Assembly (NCBI RefSeq): GCF_003205875.1
Contig: NZ_PUBZ01000147.1
Coordinates: forward strand, 96,549-160,548
Direction: 5' to 3'
From: Herpetosiphon llansteffanensis
GTDB taxonomy: Bacteria; Chloroflexota; Chloroflexia; Chloroflexales; Herpetosiphonaceae
DNA length: 64,000 nt
The notes under the pieces are model-generated. The model saw only the letters and a list, made by a program, of their open reading frames with translations, was not told where the DNA came from and did not search any database. A program made the translations under genes and the position numbers. Shown in pieces: positions 27,473 through 35,789 of the stretch. How positions within the stretch are numbered: position 1 is the stretch's first letter; each line of letters begins with the position of its first letter.

Positions 27473-27589
27473 TTATTCCATGGTCTCGCCGTAATCGCCC
27501 CACCAGGTATCCCAATTGACATCTTCGTCGCTATAGTGGGCTTTATCAGCGGTCGCGGTGGTTTCTTCTTCAAACATTGGTTGCAGCAT
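27473..27589 (-). CDS. 38-aa acidic, tryptophan-rich small ORF between ilvN and ilvC
   Basis: Starts MLQPMFEEETTATADKAHYS and ends with an aromatic-acidic segment VNWDTWWGDYGE. It has 11 Asp/Glu against one Lys and three Trp within five residues. AAGGATC lies about 9 bases before the ATG, and the ORF sits 48 bases after ilvN and 62 before ilvC. The bias to non-random residues and the clean ribosome-binding site suggest a real small protein; it is not a BCAA-codon leader. Function unknown. Possible roles, all speculative, are a regulator or partner of acetolactate synthase or the reductoisomerase. Confidence 0.5.
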   Translation of the reverse strand: MLQPMFEEETTATADKAHYSDEDVNWDTWWGDYGETME

Positions 27590-27637
27590 GGTCGTGATCC
27601 TTTATTAATGAAGAGGCGATTGCCTCGTTGAATGCAA

Positions 27638-28159
27638 TTAAGCGGCGCGAAATTCTTGGCTTTGATATGGCCCGCTGATGGTCGATGCGCCACGGGTCAT
27701 TGCCACGCAGCCAGTGCGCACCATCTCGCGAATGCCAAACGGACGAATCAGGTCAACAAAGCGGTCGAGTTGTTCAGGGCTGCCGCTTAGTTCGATCATC
27801 ATGGCATCGGGCACGACATCGACGATTTTGGCTCCGAAAATATCGGCCAATTGCATCAATTCGCTGCGCTTGGCTGGTGGTGCATAGACCTTGACCAACA
27901 GCAAATCGCGGGTGACATTTGGATCTTGGGTTACATCACTGACCTTCAGCACATCGATCAATTTATACAGTTGTTTGATCACTTGCTCGACGCTGGTGGT
28001 ATCGCCATCGATCACCAAGGTCATGCGCGAGATGCCAGCGGTTTCGGTGTGGCCAACGGTCAAGCTTTCGATATTGAAGCCACGGCGGCGAAACAGGCTC
28101 ACAGAGCGGTTCAGCACCCCAGGTTGGTCACGTAACAAAGCTACTAAGGTATGTTTCAT
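27638..28159 (-). CDS. ilvN: Acetolactate synthase small (regulatory) subunit
   Basis: 173 residues. The N-terminal ACT domain reads HTLVALLRDQPGVLNRSVSLFRRRGFNIESLTVG and contains the valine site. It is followed by the ALS_ss_C domain (ELMQLADIFGAKIVDVVPDAMMIELSG). It activates IlvB and confers feedback inhibition. It begins 18 bases after the ilvB stop and is co-transcribed with it. Confidence 0.96.
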   Translation of the reverse strand: MKHTLVALLRDQPGVLNRSVSLFRRRGFNIESLTVGHTETAGISRMTLVIDGDTTSVEQVIKQLYKLIDVLKVSDVTQDPNVTRDLLLVKVYAPPAKRSELMQLADIFGAKIVDVVPDAMMIELSGSPEQLDRFVDLIRPFGIREMVRTGCVAMTRGASTISGPYQSQEFRAA

Positions 28160-28177
28160 AACAAAAATCTCCTGAGC

Positions 28178-29890
28178 CTATTTCACTGCCACAACGTCTT
28201 CGATTTCGACTTCGCTGGGGTCTTCGAACATATCGCTGATGCTTGCGCCTGGAGCTACCATCGGGTAAACATTGACTTCGCGCTCAACTACAAATTCAAT
28301 CAAGAATGGGCCATTGGTTGCCCGCGCTTGATGAATTGCCTCGGCCACATCTTCGGCGCGTTCGACGCGTACCCCAGGAATGCCATAGGCATCAGCCAAT
28401 TTGATAAAATCGGGGCTCCACATTGGCGTAGCCGAATAGCGACGTTCGTGGAAAAGCTCCTGCCATTGGCGAACCATGCCCAAGTAGCCATTATTGATGA
28501 TACAAATCTTCAAGGGCAGGCTTTCTTGCACTACCGTGGCTAGCTCTTGCAAATTCATCTGGAAGCCGCCGTCGCCAGCAATTGCCCAAACTTCTTCGTT
28601 GGGGCAGGCCACTTGCACGCCCATTGCTGCTGGCAAGGCAAAACCCATCGTGCCCAAACCGCCAGACGTGATGTGGGTATGTGGTTTCATATATTCGATC
28701 AGCTGGGCAGCCCACATTTGATGCTGGCCCACGTCGGTGCAAACCCGAAATTCGCCTTGCAAAATGCGGGTGAATTCTGCATAAACATGGTGTGGCGTGA
28801 ACATGCCACTTTCTGGGTCGCGTTGGCGCTTGGAGCGGGTTGCCTGAACCTCGCGAATATGGTTGACCCATTCGCTGTGGTCGTTGGGATTGACAATTTC
28901 GGTTAAGTTTTCTAGCACGCGCTTGGCATCGCCAACAATTGGTACGGCGGTTACCACGTTTTTGCCAACTTCAGCTGGATCAATATCAACGTGGATAATT
29001 TTGGCGTTGCGGGCAAAGCTATCCAATTTGCCAGTTACGCGGTCGTCGAAGCGTGCGCCAATCGTAAACAATACATCGCATTCTTGAATCGCACGATTGA
29101 CATGCACCCAACCGTGCATCCCGGGCATACCCAACGATAGCGGATGATCTTCGGGAATGCAGCTAATGCCCAACAGCGTGGTGATGACTGGAATGCCAGT
29201 TTTTTCGGCAAATTCGCGTAATTCAACGCTGGCGTGGCCCAGCAAAATGCCGTGGCCTGCCATGATCAAGGGCTTTTTGGCCTGATTCAGCAAACTGGCG
29301 GCTTCTTTAATTTGGCGGCGATTGCCATCGTAGTTGGGCTTGTAGCCAGGCAAATCGATAGTTTCTGGATACTCGAACACGCCACGGGCATTTTGGGTAT
29401 CTTTGGCAATGTCGATTAGCACTGGGCCTGGGCGACCAGTTCGCGCAATATGAAAAGCTTCTTTGAATACCCGTGGCAGGTCGCGTACATCGGTCACTAA
29501 ATAATTGTGCTTGGTGATTGGCTGGGTGATGCCTGTCACATCGGTTTCTTGAAAGCCATCTTTGCCAATCAACGAGGTCACGACTTGGCCGGTGATGGCC
29601 ACGATCGGGATTGAATCCATCATGGCATCGGCAATTGCGGTGACCAAGTTGGTTGCGCCCGGGCCGCTGGTGGCGACACAAACGCCAACTTTGCCGCTGG
29701 TGCGGGCGTAGCCTTCGGCGGCATGGCCTGCTGCTTGTTCGTGGCGCACCAAAATATGGCGCAATTGGGGATATTCGGGCAGCGCATGGTAGAAGGGCAT
29801 AATTGCCCCACCAGGATAGCCAAACATCACATCAACGCCCTCGGCTATCAACGCTTCACACATCATTTGAGCACCAGTTAGCGTTTTCAT
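28178..29890 (-). CDS. ilvB: Acetolactate synthase large (catalytic) subunit
   Basis: 570 residues, ThDP-dependent. GYPGGAIMPFY and HEQAAGHAAEGYARTSG hold the catalytic glutamate, SGPGATNLVT and ITGQV follow, and the C-terminal ThDP/Mg site is GDGGFQMNLQELATVV...NNGYLGMVRQWQ. The quinone/FAD-type middle domain is also present. It makes 2-acetolactate and 2-aceto-2-hydroxybutyrate. It lies between ilvD and ilvN, with 35 bases to ilvD. Confidence 0.97.
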   Translation of the reverse strand: MKTLTGAQMMCEALIAEGVDVMFGYPGGAIMPFYHALPEYPQLRHILVRHEQAAGHAAEGYARTSGKVGVCVATSGPGATNLVTAIADAMMDSIPIVAITGQVVTSLIGKDGFQETDVTGITQPITKHNYLVTDVRDLPRVFKEAFHIARTGRPGPVLIDIAKDTQNARGVFEYPETIDLPGYKPNYDGNRRQIKEAASLLNQAKKPLIMAGHGILLGHASVELREFAEKTGIPVITTLLGISCIPEDHPLSLGMPGMHGWVHVNRAIQECDVLFTIGARFDDRVTGKLDSFARNAKIIHVDIDPAEVGKNVVTAVPIVGDAKRVLENLTEIVNPNDHSEWVNHIREVQATRSKRQRDPESGMFTPHHVYAEFTRILQGEFRVCTDVGQHQMWAAQLIEYMKPHTHITSGGLGTMGFALPAAMGVQVACPNEEVWAIAGDGGFQMNLQELATVVQESLPLKICIINNGYLGMVRQWQELFHERRYSATPMWSPDFIKLADAYGIPGVRVERAEDVAEAIHQARATNGPFLIEFVVEREVNVYPMVAPGASISDMFEDPSEVEIEDVVAVK

Positions 29891-29925
29891 TGGTATACCT
29901 CGCCTTGCGTAAGGATTTCAATAAT

Positions 29926-31611
29926 CTATGCTTCCAACACCGCGCCATTGCTGGCGTTCGTCACCAAACGGGTGTAGCGTGCCAACCAGCCGCGCCGATA
30001 TTTGCGTTCTGGGGCTTGCCACCCAGCGCGGCGTTCGGCAAATTGCGCTTCGCTGAGTTCGACTGCCAACAGGCGATTTGCTAAATCGATGTGAATGATG
30101 TCGCCATTTTCGATCAGGCCAATCGGGCCACCCTCGGCGGCTTCTGGTGAGATATGGCCAATGCACAGGCCGCGCGTGCCGCCGCTGAAGCGACCATCGG
30201 TCAATAAGGCCACTTGCTCGCCCAACGGCATACCTTTGAGCAACGAAGTCAAAGCCAGCATTTCGCGCATGCCCGGGCCGCCGCGTGGGCCTTCGTAGCG
30301 CACAACCACCACATCGCCAGCTTGGATTTCGCCAGAACGGGCGGCGTAGGTTGCAGCTTCTTCGCTGGGGAAACAGCGGGCGGGGCCGCTAAATGTCATT
30401 TGATGCTGATCAACTGCGCCAATTTTAATCACCGAGCCTTCGGGAGCCAAGTTGCCAAACAAAATGCACAAACCGCCTTGGGCTGAATGCGGAGCATCAA
30501 TTGGGCGGATGCATTCAGGGTTTTCGTTGGCGATGCCTGCTAATTGCTCGCCCAAGGTTTGGCCAGTCACGGTTGGCACGTTCAGGTGCAAAGCATCGGG
30601 CTTTTTGGCCAGTTCGGCCATAATTGCTGGTACGCCACCAGCGCGATGCACATCTTCCATATGCCATTGACGATCGCCATCCCAAGCTGGGCTAACTTTG
30701 GCCAAGTGCGGCACGCGGGCTGCAATTTCGTTAAAGCGGCTGATTGGATAATCTAAGCCAGCTTCACGCGCCAAGGCCAAAACGTGCAAGACGGTGTTGG
30801 TCGAGCCGCCCATGGCAACATCGAGTGCCATAGCGTTATCAATCGATTCGGGAGTGACAATATCGCTGAAGGAAATATTCTGGCGGAGCAGTTCGAGGAC
30901 TTTGCTAGCAGCGGTGCGGGCTAATTCGTGGCGGGCGGGGTCGGTGGCCAGTAATGAACCGTTGTATGGCAGGGCGATTCCCAGTGCTTCACACAGACAA
31001 TTCATCGAATTGGCGGTGAACATGCCGGAGCACGAGCCACAGGTCGGGCAGCCGTTGCGCTCCAGATCCAGCAGCCGCTCATCACTGATGCGGCCAGAAG
31101 CATGTTGACCAACGCCTTCGAAGACGCTGATCAAATCGACCTTATTGCCATCTTTATCGCGGCCAGCCTGCATCGGCCCACCAGATACAAACACGGTGGG
31201 AATATTGACGCGGGCAGCGCCCATCAGCATGCCTGGCACAATTTTGTCGCAGTTGGGGATACAGATCATCGCATCGAAGCAGTGCGCCGCTGCTACCGTT
31301 TCAACACAATCGGCGATCAACTCGCGCGAAGGCAACGAATAGCGCATACCTTCGTGGCCCATGACGATGCCATCATCAACCCCGATGGTATTGAACTCAA
31401 AGGGAATGCCGCCCGCAGCGCGCACTGCATCTTTGACGATTTTGGCAAACTCATGCAAGTGGACGTGGCCAGGAATAATATCGATATACGAATTACAGAT
31501 TGCCACGAACGGCTTCTGAAAATCGCTATCATCTTGAATTTGGCCTGTCGCACGGAGTAGTGAACGATGTGGAGCGCGTGCAAAGCCCCGTTTGATCGTA
31601 TCTGAACGCAT
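29926..31611 (-). CDS. ilvD: Dihydroxy-acid dehydratase
   Basis: 561 residues. The start is [21 protein letters not shown]. The Fe-S ligands lie in [19 protein letters not shown] and [31 protein letters not shown] and [20 protein letters not shown] are C-terminal signatures. It dehydrates dihydroxy-isovalerate and -methylvalerate to 2-oxoacids. The ATG at 31611 lies 5 bases after GGGGAG and begins the homologous region; the open frame upstream to 31812 is leader RNA. As first structural gene it is placed directly behind the attenuator leaders. Confidence 0.96.
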   Translation of the reverse strand: MRSDTIKRGFARAPHRSLLRATGQIQDDSDFQKPFVAICNSYIDIIPGHVHLHEFAKIVKDAVRAAGGIPFEFNTIGVDDGIVMGHEGMRYSLPSRELIADCVETVAAAHCFDAMICIPNCDKIVPGMLMGAARVNIPTVFVSGGPMQAGRDKDGNKVDLISVFEGVGQHASGRISDERLLDLERNGCPTCGSCSGMFTANSMNCLCEALGIALPYNGSLLATDPARHELARTAASKVLELLRQNISFSDIVTPESIDNAMALDVAMGGSTNTVLHVLALAREAGLDYPISRFNEIAARVPHLAKVSPAWDGDRQWHMEDVHRAGGVPAIMAELAKKPDALHLNVPTVTGQTLGEQLAGIANENPECIRPIDAPHSAQGGLCILFGNLAPEGSVIKIGAVDQHQMTFSGPARCFPSEEAATYAARSGEIQAGDVVVVRYEGPRGGPGMREMLALTSLLKGMPLGEQVALLTDGRFSGGTRGLCIGHISPEAAEGGPIGLIENGDIIHIDLANRLLAVELSEAQFAERRAGWQAPERKYRRGWLARYTRLVTNASNGAVLEA

Positions 31612-31858
31612 AGATGCTCCCCGCATAGAGATGTGGATGGCTGGACTGGCCATCGCAGCAATAAGCTCGCTTGGGCCAATACTCCAGTTGAATTGGCCAC
31701 ACAGCGCTCGATTTTTGGCAATAGGAAAGCAAGCCTTGTCAGTCCCGATGCTGAACACAGGCAAAAGATGGGCGAACATACTCATCAATGAGCTTGAACG
31801 AATGAGCGACACTGCTCAGAGGTTTGTTGCAATCATTGCAACGGTTCGGGTTATCGCT
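31612..31858. other. Untranslated segment between leader ORF 2 and ilvD
   Basis: 247 bases. On the minus strand there is a small hairpin GTTGCAA-TGA-TTGCAAC (about 31828-31844), enclosed by GAGCGA/TCGCTC that could close a larger domain just past the leader 2 stop. No U-tract, T-box motif or further promoter was recognised. Confidence 0.4.
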
Positions 31859-31969
31859 CTAGCGCAGGCGACGGCCTCCGCGACACGACCAAATGGGAAT
31901 GGGTTGGAGAATAATAAACTGCGGACGAGGAGTGATCATGGTGACGAGAAGTGTCAACAAGTTCCGCAT
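31859..31969 (-). CDS. Second leader-like ORF (36 aa), Leu/Ile-rich
   Basis: A 36-codon ORF after the attenuator, with GGAGGA (31977-31982) 7 bases before its ATG, the best ribosome-binding site in the leader. Its N-terminus reads MRNLLTLLVTMI and a later block reads FIILQPIPI; 12 of 36 residues are Leu, Ile or Val. The end (SCRGGRRLR) comes from a GC-rich hairpin (GCGGAGGC-CGTC-GCCTGCGC, one mismatch), reminiscent of the tail of leader 1. No intrinsic terminator follows. It may be a second attenuator stage, a translational regulator of ilvD, or a small protein. Confidence 0.5.
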   Translation of the reverse strand: MRNLLTLLVTMITPRPQFIILQPIPIWSCRGGRRLR

Positions 31970-32005
31970 GTGTTTATCCTCCAGAAGCGAACCAACTTAA
32001 CCAAA

Positions 32006-32031
32006 AAGCCCCTCCCGATTGGGAGGGGCTT
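32006..32031 (-). terminator. Attenuator terminator upstream of ilvD
   Basis: On the minus strand AAGCCCCTCCC-AATC-GGGAGGGGCTT forms an 11-bp perfect stem with a tetraloop, followed by TTTGGTT to give an intrinsic terminator. It lies 30 bases after the stop of leader ORF 1 and about 400 bases before ilvD, so it can only act on leader transcripts. Confidence 0.85.
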
Positions 32032-32072
32032 GAGTTCTTTTGAACTACCCGCGAGGCTTGTTAGCCCCTCCC
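32021..32072 (-). promoter_or_regulatory. Antiterminator pairing region
   Basis: GGGAGGGGCT at 32063-32072 (inside the last codons and stop of leader ORF 1) is identical to the terminator's 3' arm and perfectly complementary to its 5' arm, AGCCCCTCCC at 32021-32030. The two structures are mutually exclusive. A ribosome finishing leader 1 covers the first segment and permits termination. A ribosome stalled at the Ile or Val codons leaves it free and permits antitermination. The mechanism is inferred from these complementarities. Confidence 0.8.
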
Positions 32073-32153
32073 ACATAAAAGTGACCGCGTAATAACGACG
32101 ATTACGAGGCTAAGGAGGTTGCTAATAATAATAAACGCGGGACGATTGCTCAT
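32061..32153 (-). CDS. ilv leader peptide 1 (30 aa)
   Basis: A 30-codon ORF beginning MSNRPAFIIIS and continuing NLLSLVIVVITRS. Thirteen residues are Ile, Leu or Val, including ATT ATT ATT at codons 8-10 and an unbroken Leu-Val-Ile-Val-Val-Ile run at codons 16-21. AGGA lies 9 bases before the ATG and the ORF starts about 25 bases after the predicted transcription start. It has the hallmarks of a branched-chain leader peptide whose translation rate senses charged tRNA-Ile, tRNA-Leu and tRNA-Val. The stop codon overlaps the antiterminator segment. Confidence 0.88.
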   Translation of the reverse strand: MSNRPAFIIISNLLSLVIVVITRSLLCGRG

Positions 32154-32185
32154 TTGGTAGTTTCCTACAAAAGTTATTTGTGCAG

Positions 32186-32214
32186 AGTATACACATCCAG
32201 CGATACTCTGTCAA
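32186..32214 (-). promoter_or_regulatory. Promoter of the ilv/leu operon
   Basis: TTGACA (32209-32214), a 17-base spacer and TATACT (32186-32191) on the minus strand, with the predicted start near 32178. It is the only near-consensus promoter found on this strand between 16.6 and 32.2 kb and is positioned to drive the leader and all genes to leuB. Confidence 0.85.
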
Positions 32215-32271
32215 GTTGGATTTTTGAGTAGTTTACTTAACTTCTTCTAGTTCCCCATGCCAACTGGCAGT

Positions 32272-32868
32272 TTAGCGCCCGATGATATGGCGACATGGAA
32301 CAAATTCATCGATCTCATGGGTTTGTAATGCTTTACAAACGTTATCGACATGCGCTCTAAGCTCGACATGGTTATACGATCGAAGTCTATCCAACGGTAA
32401 TTCTTGTAGGAGCACGCCCATATCCGCCCGTATGCCACGAATTTGCGCGAGATGGCTTTGGTTTTCGCTAAGATTATTGCCAAAACTACTGCTAATATTA
32501 CCCAATACAATTGCATAACCATTGAACATTGAACCTAAACCTATACCATATTCTGAGCTAGATTGATGGGTCGCTAGATATCTATCATAGAGCAACGGTG
32601 TTTGATTTTGACTCTGCAACATGGCGATTGTATTATTTAGGATTGCTTTACTTCGTTCAATTTCATTATTACTAACCGCCGCCTCTAAATCCTGAAGCTG
32701 ACGAGAAAAAACAGCCCACTGATTATACATATCAGCAGCAACAATGCTTTCAAAACCTCGTTGTTGAGCTGCTTGATCCTTTTGGTGCTGTAATTTATTG
32801 TAAATCACAATTGATTGGATTAATGCAAGCGTAAGCAGTATGAAAAAACCATATTTGTAGTAGCGCAT
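32272..32868 (-). CDS. Unknown membrane-anchored helical protein
   Basis: 198 residues, not recognised. An N-terminal transmembrane helix (YYKYGFFILLTLALIQSIVIY) is followed by a mostly helical, Gln/Asn-rich domain. General layout (TM anchor, long helices, Cys near the C-terminus) resembles the paralogues at 33856 and 34570, but identity is low. The ATG at 32868 with GAGGGG 8 bases upstream is preferred to a TTG at 32874. It is the last gene of a minus-strand group that ends just upstream of the ilv promoter. Confidence 0.6.
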   Translation of the reverse strand: MRYYKYGFFILLTLALIQSIVIYNKLQHQKDQAAQQRGFESIVAADMYNQWAVFSRQLQDLEAAVSNNEIERSKAILNNTIAMLQSQNQTPLLYDRYLATHQSSSEYGIGLGSMFNGYAIVLGNISSSFGNNLSENQSHLAQIRGIRADMGVLLQELPLDRLRSYNHVELRAHVDNVCKALQTHEIDEFVPCRHIIGR

Positions 32869-32987
32869 TGCCAAAACCCCTCTAAATCTGTGGCTTATCT
32901 AGGATTAAAGACACTCTTTGTTAATAATGCTTGGTACTCTAAATGTATCATCGGTATCTCTGAAATCGGTAAGAACCGATTAAAATA

Positions 32988-33410
32988 TTAATTATTATGC
33001 TTTGATTGCTGCCATGGTTTTGCAATAGACCAAACATAGAGTGTGGTTGCGGTTGAAATGAGCGTAACAATTCTCCAGCCAACCAGATTACTACCGTGAT
33101 CGCCACTTTCCATAAAGCTTAATAAAAATAGATTCAGTAACAGCAAGCAGAGAGCACCAATTTCTAAGCTGAGTGTTGGATACACCCTGCGCCAAATAAA
33201 GGGATTGAGCAGCAATAAGCCGATTGGCAGCCAAATGAACGAGACATAATTTAATTGATAGCGAGAGTCTTCATGTCACCAACCCATAATTTGCTCGGCA
33301 GTAAAGATAATGAAGTGAACAGCCAATGAATAGAGCCCAATATTGGCCAAATACAGATACTTTCTTAGCTTGCTCGGCTGCGATTTGCTGGCTTTCGGTA
33401 CCTTGTACAT
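32988..33410 (-). pseudogene. Small multi-pass membrane protein interrupted by an in-frame TGA
   Basis: From the ATG at 33410 (GAGGAG upstream) a single frame runs 140 codons to TAA at 32988, broken only by TGA at 33276-33278 (codon 45), directly after a Trp codon. The protein before the stop (YLANIGLYSLAVHFIIFTAEQIMGW) and after it (YVSFIWLPIGLLLLNPFIWRR...) together predict four transmembrane segments. A TGG-to-TGA change is the simplest explanation. Recent inactivation, a sequencing error, or readthrough are all possible. The family is not recognised. Confidence 0.65.
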
Positions 33411-33440
33411 CTACTGCTCCTCATTGATCAATTGAGTTGA

Positions 33441-33806
33441 TTATTGAAGCACAATATTAAAGACGGTATTTGGGCTGCCAGGCCGTTGCTCAAAATAGTA
33501 GACCGTATCAGTATAATCGACAGTAACCTGCACCATGAACGGTTGTGGATAGGTGCTGGTGAATTCGCCAATCGAATACTCTTTACATCCCTTCTCATCG
33601 GCTCTCGCCATAGCCGATGTAAGAACTTGGCCATCATCAAGCTGAATTGCAAAGCGAAATTCTTGATTTTCGATCGGCTGCTGTTGACCATCCAACAAAC
33701 ACACTGTTATATCGGTACTGGGTGCTCCATGCGTTTCCGCTTGGTTGCTACATGCAACAAGGAGTAACAGCATGAGCATAGCGAATTTTTGAGCTTGGCG
33801 ACGCAT
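33441..33806 (-). CDS. Small lipoprotein of unknown function
   Basis: 121 residues. The signal peptide ends in the lipobox LLVACSN (Cys19), so it should be lipid-anchored outside the membrane. The mature part looks like a beta-sandwich (ITVCLLDGQQQPIENQEFRFAIQLDDGQVL) and resembles the lipoprotein at 35229 in layout: D-g-q-q-x-P-I near the N-terminus, then a conserved G and an aromatic-rich end. This is carboxypeptidase-regulatory-like in style, which is inference. It is in a group with the two paralogous anchored proteins upstream. Confidence 0.65.
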   Translation of the reverse strand: MRRQAQKFAMLMLLLLVACSNQAETHGAPSTDITVCLLDGQQQPIENQEFRFAIQLDDGQVLTSAMARADEKGCKEYSIGEFTSTYPQPFMVQVTVDYTDTVYYFEQRPGSPNTVFNIVLQ

Positions 33807-33855
33807 ACACTTCTCCCTATGGTTTCTAGTTTAGGCACATTAACGCTTCTACGAG

Positions 33856-34488
33856 TTATTTACAAACCCCTTCATATTGCTCTTCGGTCAGGATAATTGT
33901 TTTTTTTGCATCAACATCGGTGATCATTCCACACCAGCTGGCAATTGCTTGGTGGATTTCAGCAATATCGCCCTTTCGCAACATAATTTCTGGTACTTGT
34001 TTGGCAAATGTTTTAATATCATCATGCAATTGTTGCAACCGAGCACGATTAGCTGCACTCACTGAGCCTTCGGTTTCAATTGCACCCCGAACTTGACCTA
34101 TTTGAGCCGAATAGTGGCCAAACAAGCGGACAAAACCAATTGCGTCAGTTGATGTTAGACTCAAATTCCACCAAGGCTTGATTGGAAAATCCAAAGCAGC
34201 GTTATAGTTATACATAAATTGAGTTGATGATCGACAGTGAATCTGAGCTTTTGAAAGATAGGTCAGAACATGAACCTGATTCTGGTTATCAACCGCCTGC
34301 AAGCCAGAATTAAGCTCTTCAACACAATAGTACCAACTGAACCATAACGATTGAGCTGTCGTGAGAATTTGATTTCGCTGACGGTGTTCGATTACCTGCA
34401 ACTTATGATTAATGGTGTAGCTATAAAAGCTGAGCACTAAACAGCTAATGCCTAAGAATGCCATTAGCCAACGTTGAAAGGGTTTCAT
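33856..34488 (-). CDS. Membrane-anchored helical protein, paralogue A
   Basis: 210 residues; the start MKPFQRWLMAFLGISCLVLSFYSYTINHKLQ gives one transmembrane helix with a short cytoplasmic N-terminus. The outer part is helical, with WCGMITDVDAKK and a terminal GVCK. It is a clear paralogue of the 211-aa protein at 34570 (shared AVDNQNQ, TEGSVSA, IHQAIASWCG, EGVCK/LGVCK). Three conserved cysteines could form disulfides. GGAGAGAAGCA precedes the ATG. Family not recognised; tandem duplication suggests surface or accessory function. Confidence 0.65.
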   Translation of the reverse strand: MKPFQRWLMAFLGISCLVLSFYSYTINHKLQVIEHRQRNQILTTAQSLWFSWYYCVEELNSGLQAVDNQNQVHVLTYLSKAQIHCRSSTQFMYNYNAALDFPIKPWWNLSLTSTDAIGFVRLFGHYSAQIGQVRGAIETEGSVSAANRARLQQLHDDIKTFAKQVPEIMLRKGDIAEIHQAIASWCGMITDVDAKKTIILTEEQYEGVCK

Positions 34489-34569
34489 TGCTTCTCTCCA
34501 TTTAATATTTGGTGGATGGATGCCATAGTGTCGCTCAATGCCAGTTTAGGCACATTAACTGTGCAGGGG

Positions 34570-35205
34570 TTATTTACAAACTCCCAGATATTCATCTTCA
34601 ATCAGGCTCGGTATTTTTTTGGCAGCGACATCGGTGACCGTGCCACACCAGCTAGCAATTGCTTGCTGAATTTGGGCAATATCGCCATTTTGCAGCATGG
34701 TGTCTGATACTTGTTGGGTAAATGTTTCAATTTCCGAATGTAGCCGTTCGATTTGCGCACGGCTCGTTGCACTCACTGAGCCTTCTGTTTGAACAGCATA
34801 GTGGATTGTAGATATTTGGATCGAATAATCTGTAAATAAAACCATAAATCCAAGCGATTTTGCTGGGTTTTGCTGTGTGGTATTCCACCATAATTGAGCT
34901 GGAGACTCCAAGCTTAGTACATAGCTGTGTTTCAAGCTGCTTGAGGATTGACAATAAATTTGAGCATTTGAAAAGTGGTCTAAGACCTCTGCTTGATTCT
35001 GGTTATCAACCGCCCGCAAAACTTGCTTAAGGCTATTAGCACAGTTGTCCCAACTCAACCATAACATTTTCCCGATGAGAGAAGTTTGTGCCTGCTGAAG
35101 TTGCTTGCTGCTTTGCAAATTTTGATTGATGGTGTAGCTATAAACGCTGAGCACTAAACAGCCAAGCGTTAAGGCTGCGATTAGCCAACGGTGAAATGGT
35201 TTCAT
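34570..35205 (-). CDS. Membrane-anchored helical protein, paralogue B
   Basis: 211 residues, with the same architecture as paralogue A: MKPFHRWLIAALTLGCLVLSVYSYTINQNLQ anchor, AVDNQNQAEVL, TEGSVSATSRAQIERL, IQQAIASWCGTVTDVAAKK, LGVCK end. The start at 35205 mirrors the start context of paralogue A (GGAGAG...AGCAATG); an ATG at 35220 is less likely. The two genes are a tandem duplication with substantial divergence. Function unknown. Confidence 0.65.
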   Translation of the reverse strand: MKPFHRWLIAALTLGCLVLSVYSYTINQNLQSSKQLQQAQTSLIGKMLWLSWDNCANSLKQVLRAVDNQNQAEVLDHFSNAQIYCQSSSSLKHSYVLSLESPAQLWWNTTQQNPAKSLGFMVLFTDYSIQISTIHYAVQTEGSVSATSRAQIERLHSEIETFTQQVSDTMLQNGDIAQIQQAIASWCGTVTDVAAKKIPSLIEDEYLGVCK

Positions 35206-35228
35206 TGCTTCTCTCTCCATGCTAAAAA

Positions 35229-35630
35229 CTATTGATTTGAATCAATGATGATGGTTTGTTCGATTTGTTTGCCCTGCTGCAGTGTAACCGTTAAGCTTGT
35301 GCTTATATCACGCATTGAATCGGTATCATAATCAAACGTTGATTCAGTTGCGATTACAACTACGTCTCGCGACCAATGCTCCGGTGCACCTTGGATTATT
35401 ATCCTTCCGCCAACGAACCCTTGATTATCGGTTTTGCTAACGCTAAATGGCGTTGGTTCGTCGCTCCAACGCAGGCTAACCATAGCTGCTAAGATGGGCT
35501 TTTGTTGCGGGTCAACGATTTGAAATCGATAGCTTGGGGCTTGGGGTTGCTGTGCGCCACAGCCTGCAAATACCACAATGCTAAGCCAAACCCAGATGGT
35601 GGCTCGCAAAAACAGTTTGAAACGAAGCAT
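35229..35630 (-). CDS. Small lipoprotein of unknown function
   Basis: 133 residues. The lipobox is VVFAGCGAQ (Cys24), and the mature domain opens YRFQIVDPQQKPILAAMVSLRW. The beta-rich pattern matches bacterial Ig/CNA-B-like repeats, but no family was recognised. It lies 23 bases before paralogue B on the same strand and probably heads that small operon. The order lipoprotein-anchored protein-anchored protein-lipoprotein is symmetrical, with the second lipoprotein at 33441. Confidence 0.65.
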   Translation of the reverse strand: MLRFKLFLRATIWVWLSIVVFAGCGAQQPQAPSYRFQIVDPQQKPILAAMVSLRWSDEPTPFSVSKTDNQGFVGGRIIIQGAPEHWSRDVVVIATESTFDYDTDSMRDISTSLTVTLQQGKQIEQTIIIDSNQ

Positions 35631-35789
35631 AATCTTCTCCCTTTGCTCCGAATAAGATCAATGACTGTACGGTTAATCTTCAATTTGGGTGCAAATGCTG
35701 AAGCAAGCTTGAAATTAATCTGATGATCGCATCCTACCCGCTTCATCTCATGCGGTTAGGTTGATTATAACGTAGGTTGGGCTACCAAA

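Noticed and set aside
31612..31812. Upstream extension of ilvD to 31812
   Set aside because: Homology begins at MRSDTIKRG (31611), which has its own GGGGAG; the extension has no family match and lies in the leader.
31612..32178. T-box riboswitch upstream of ilvD
   Set aside because: No T-box sequence (AGGGTGG...), no specifier loop layout; the leader ORF and alternate pairing explain the terminator better.
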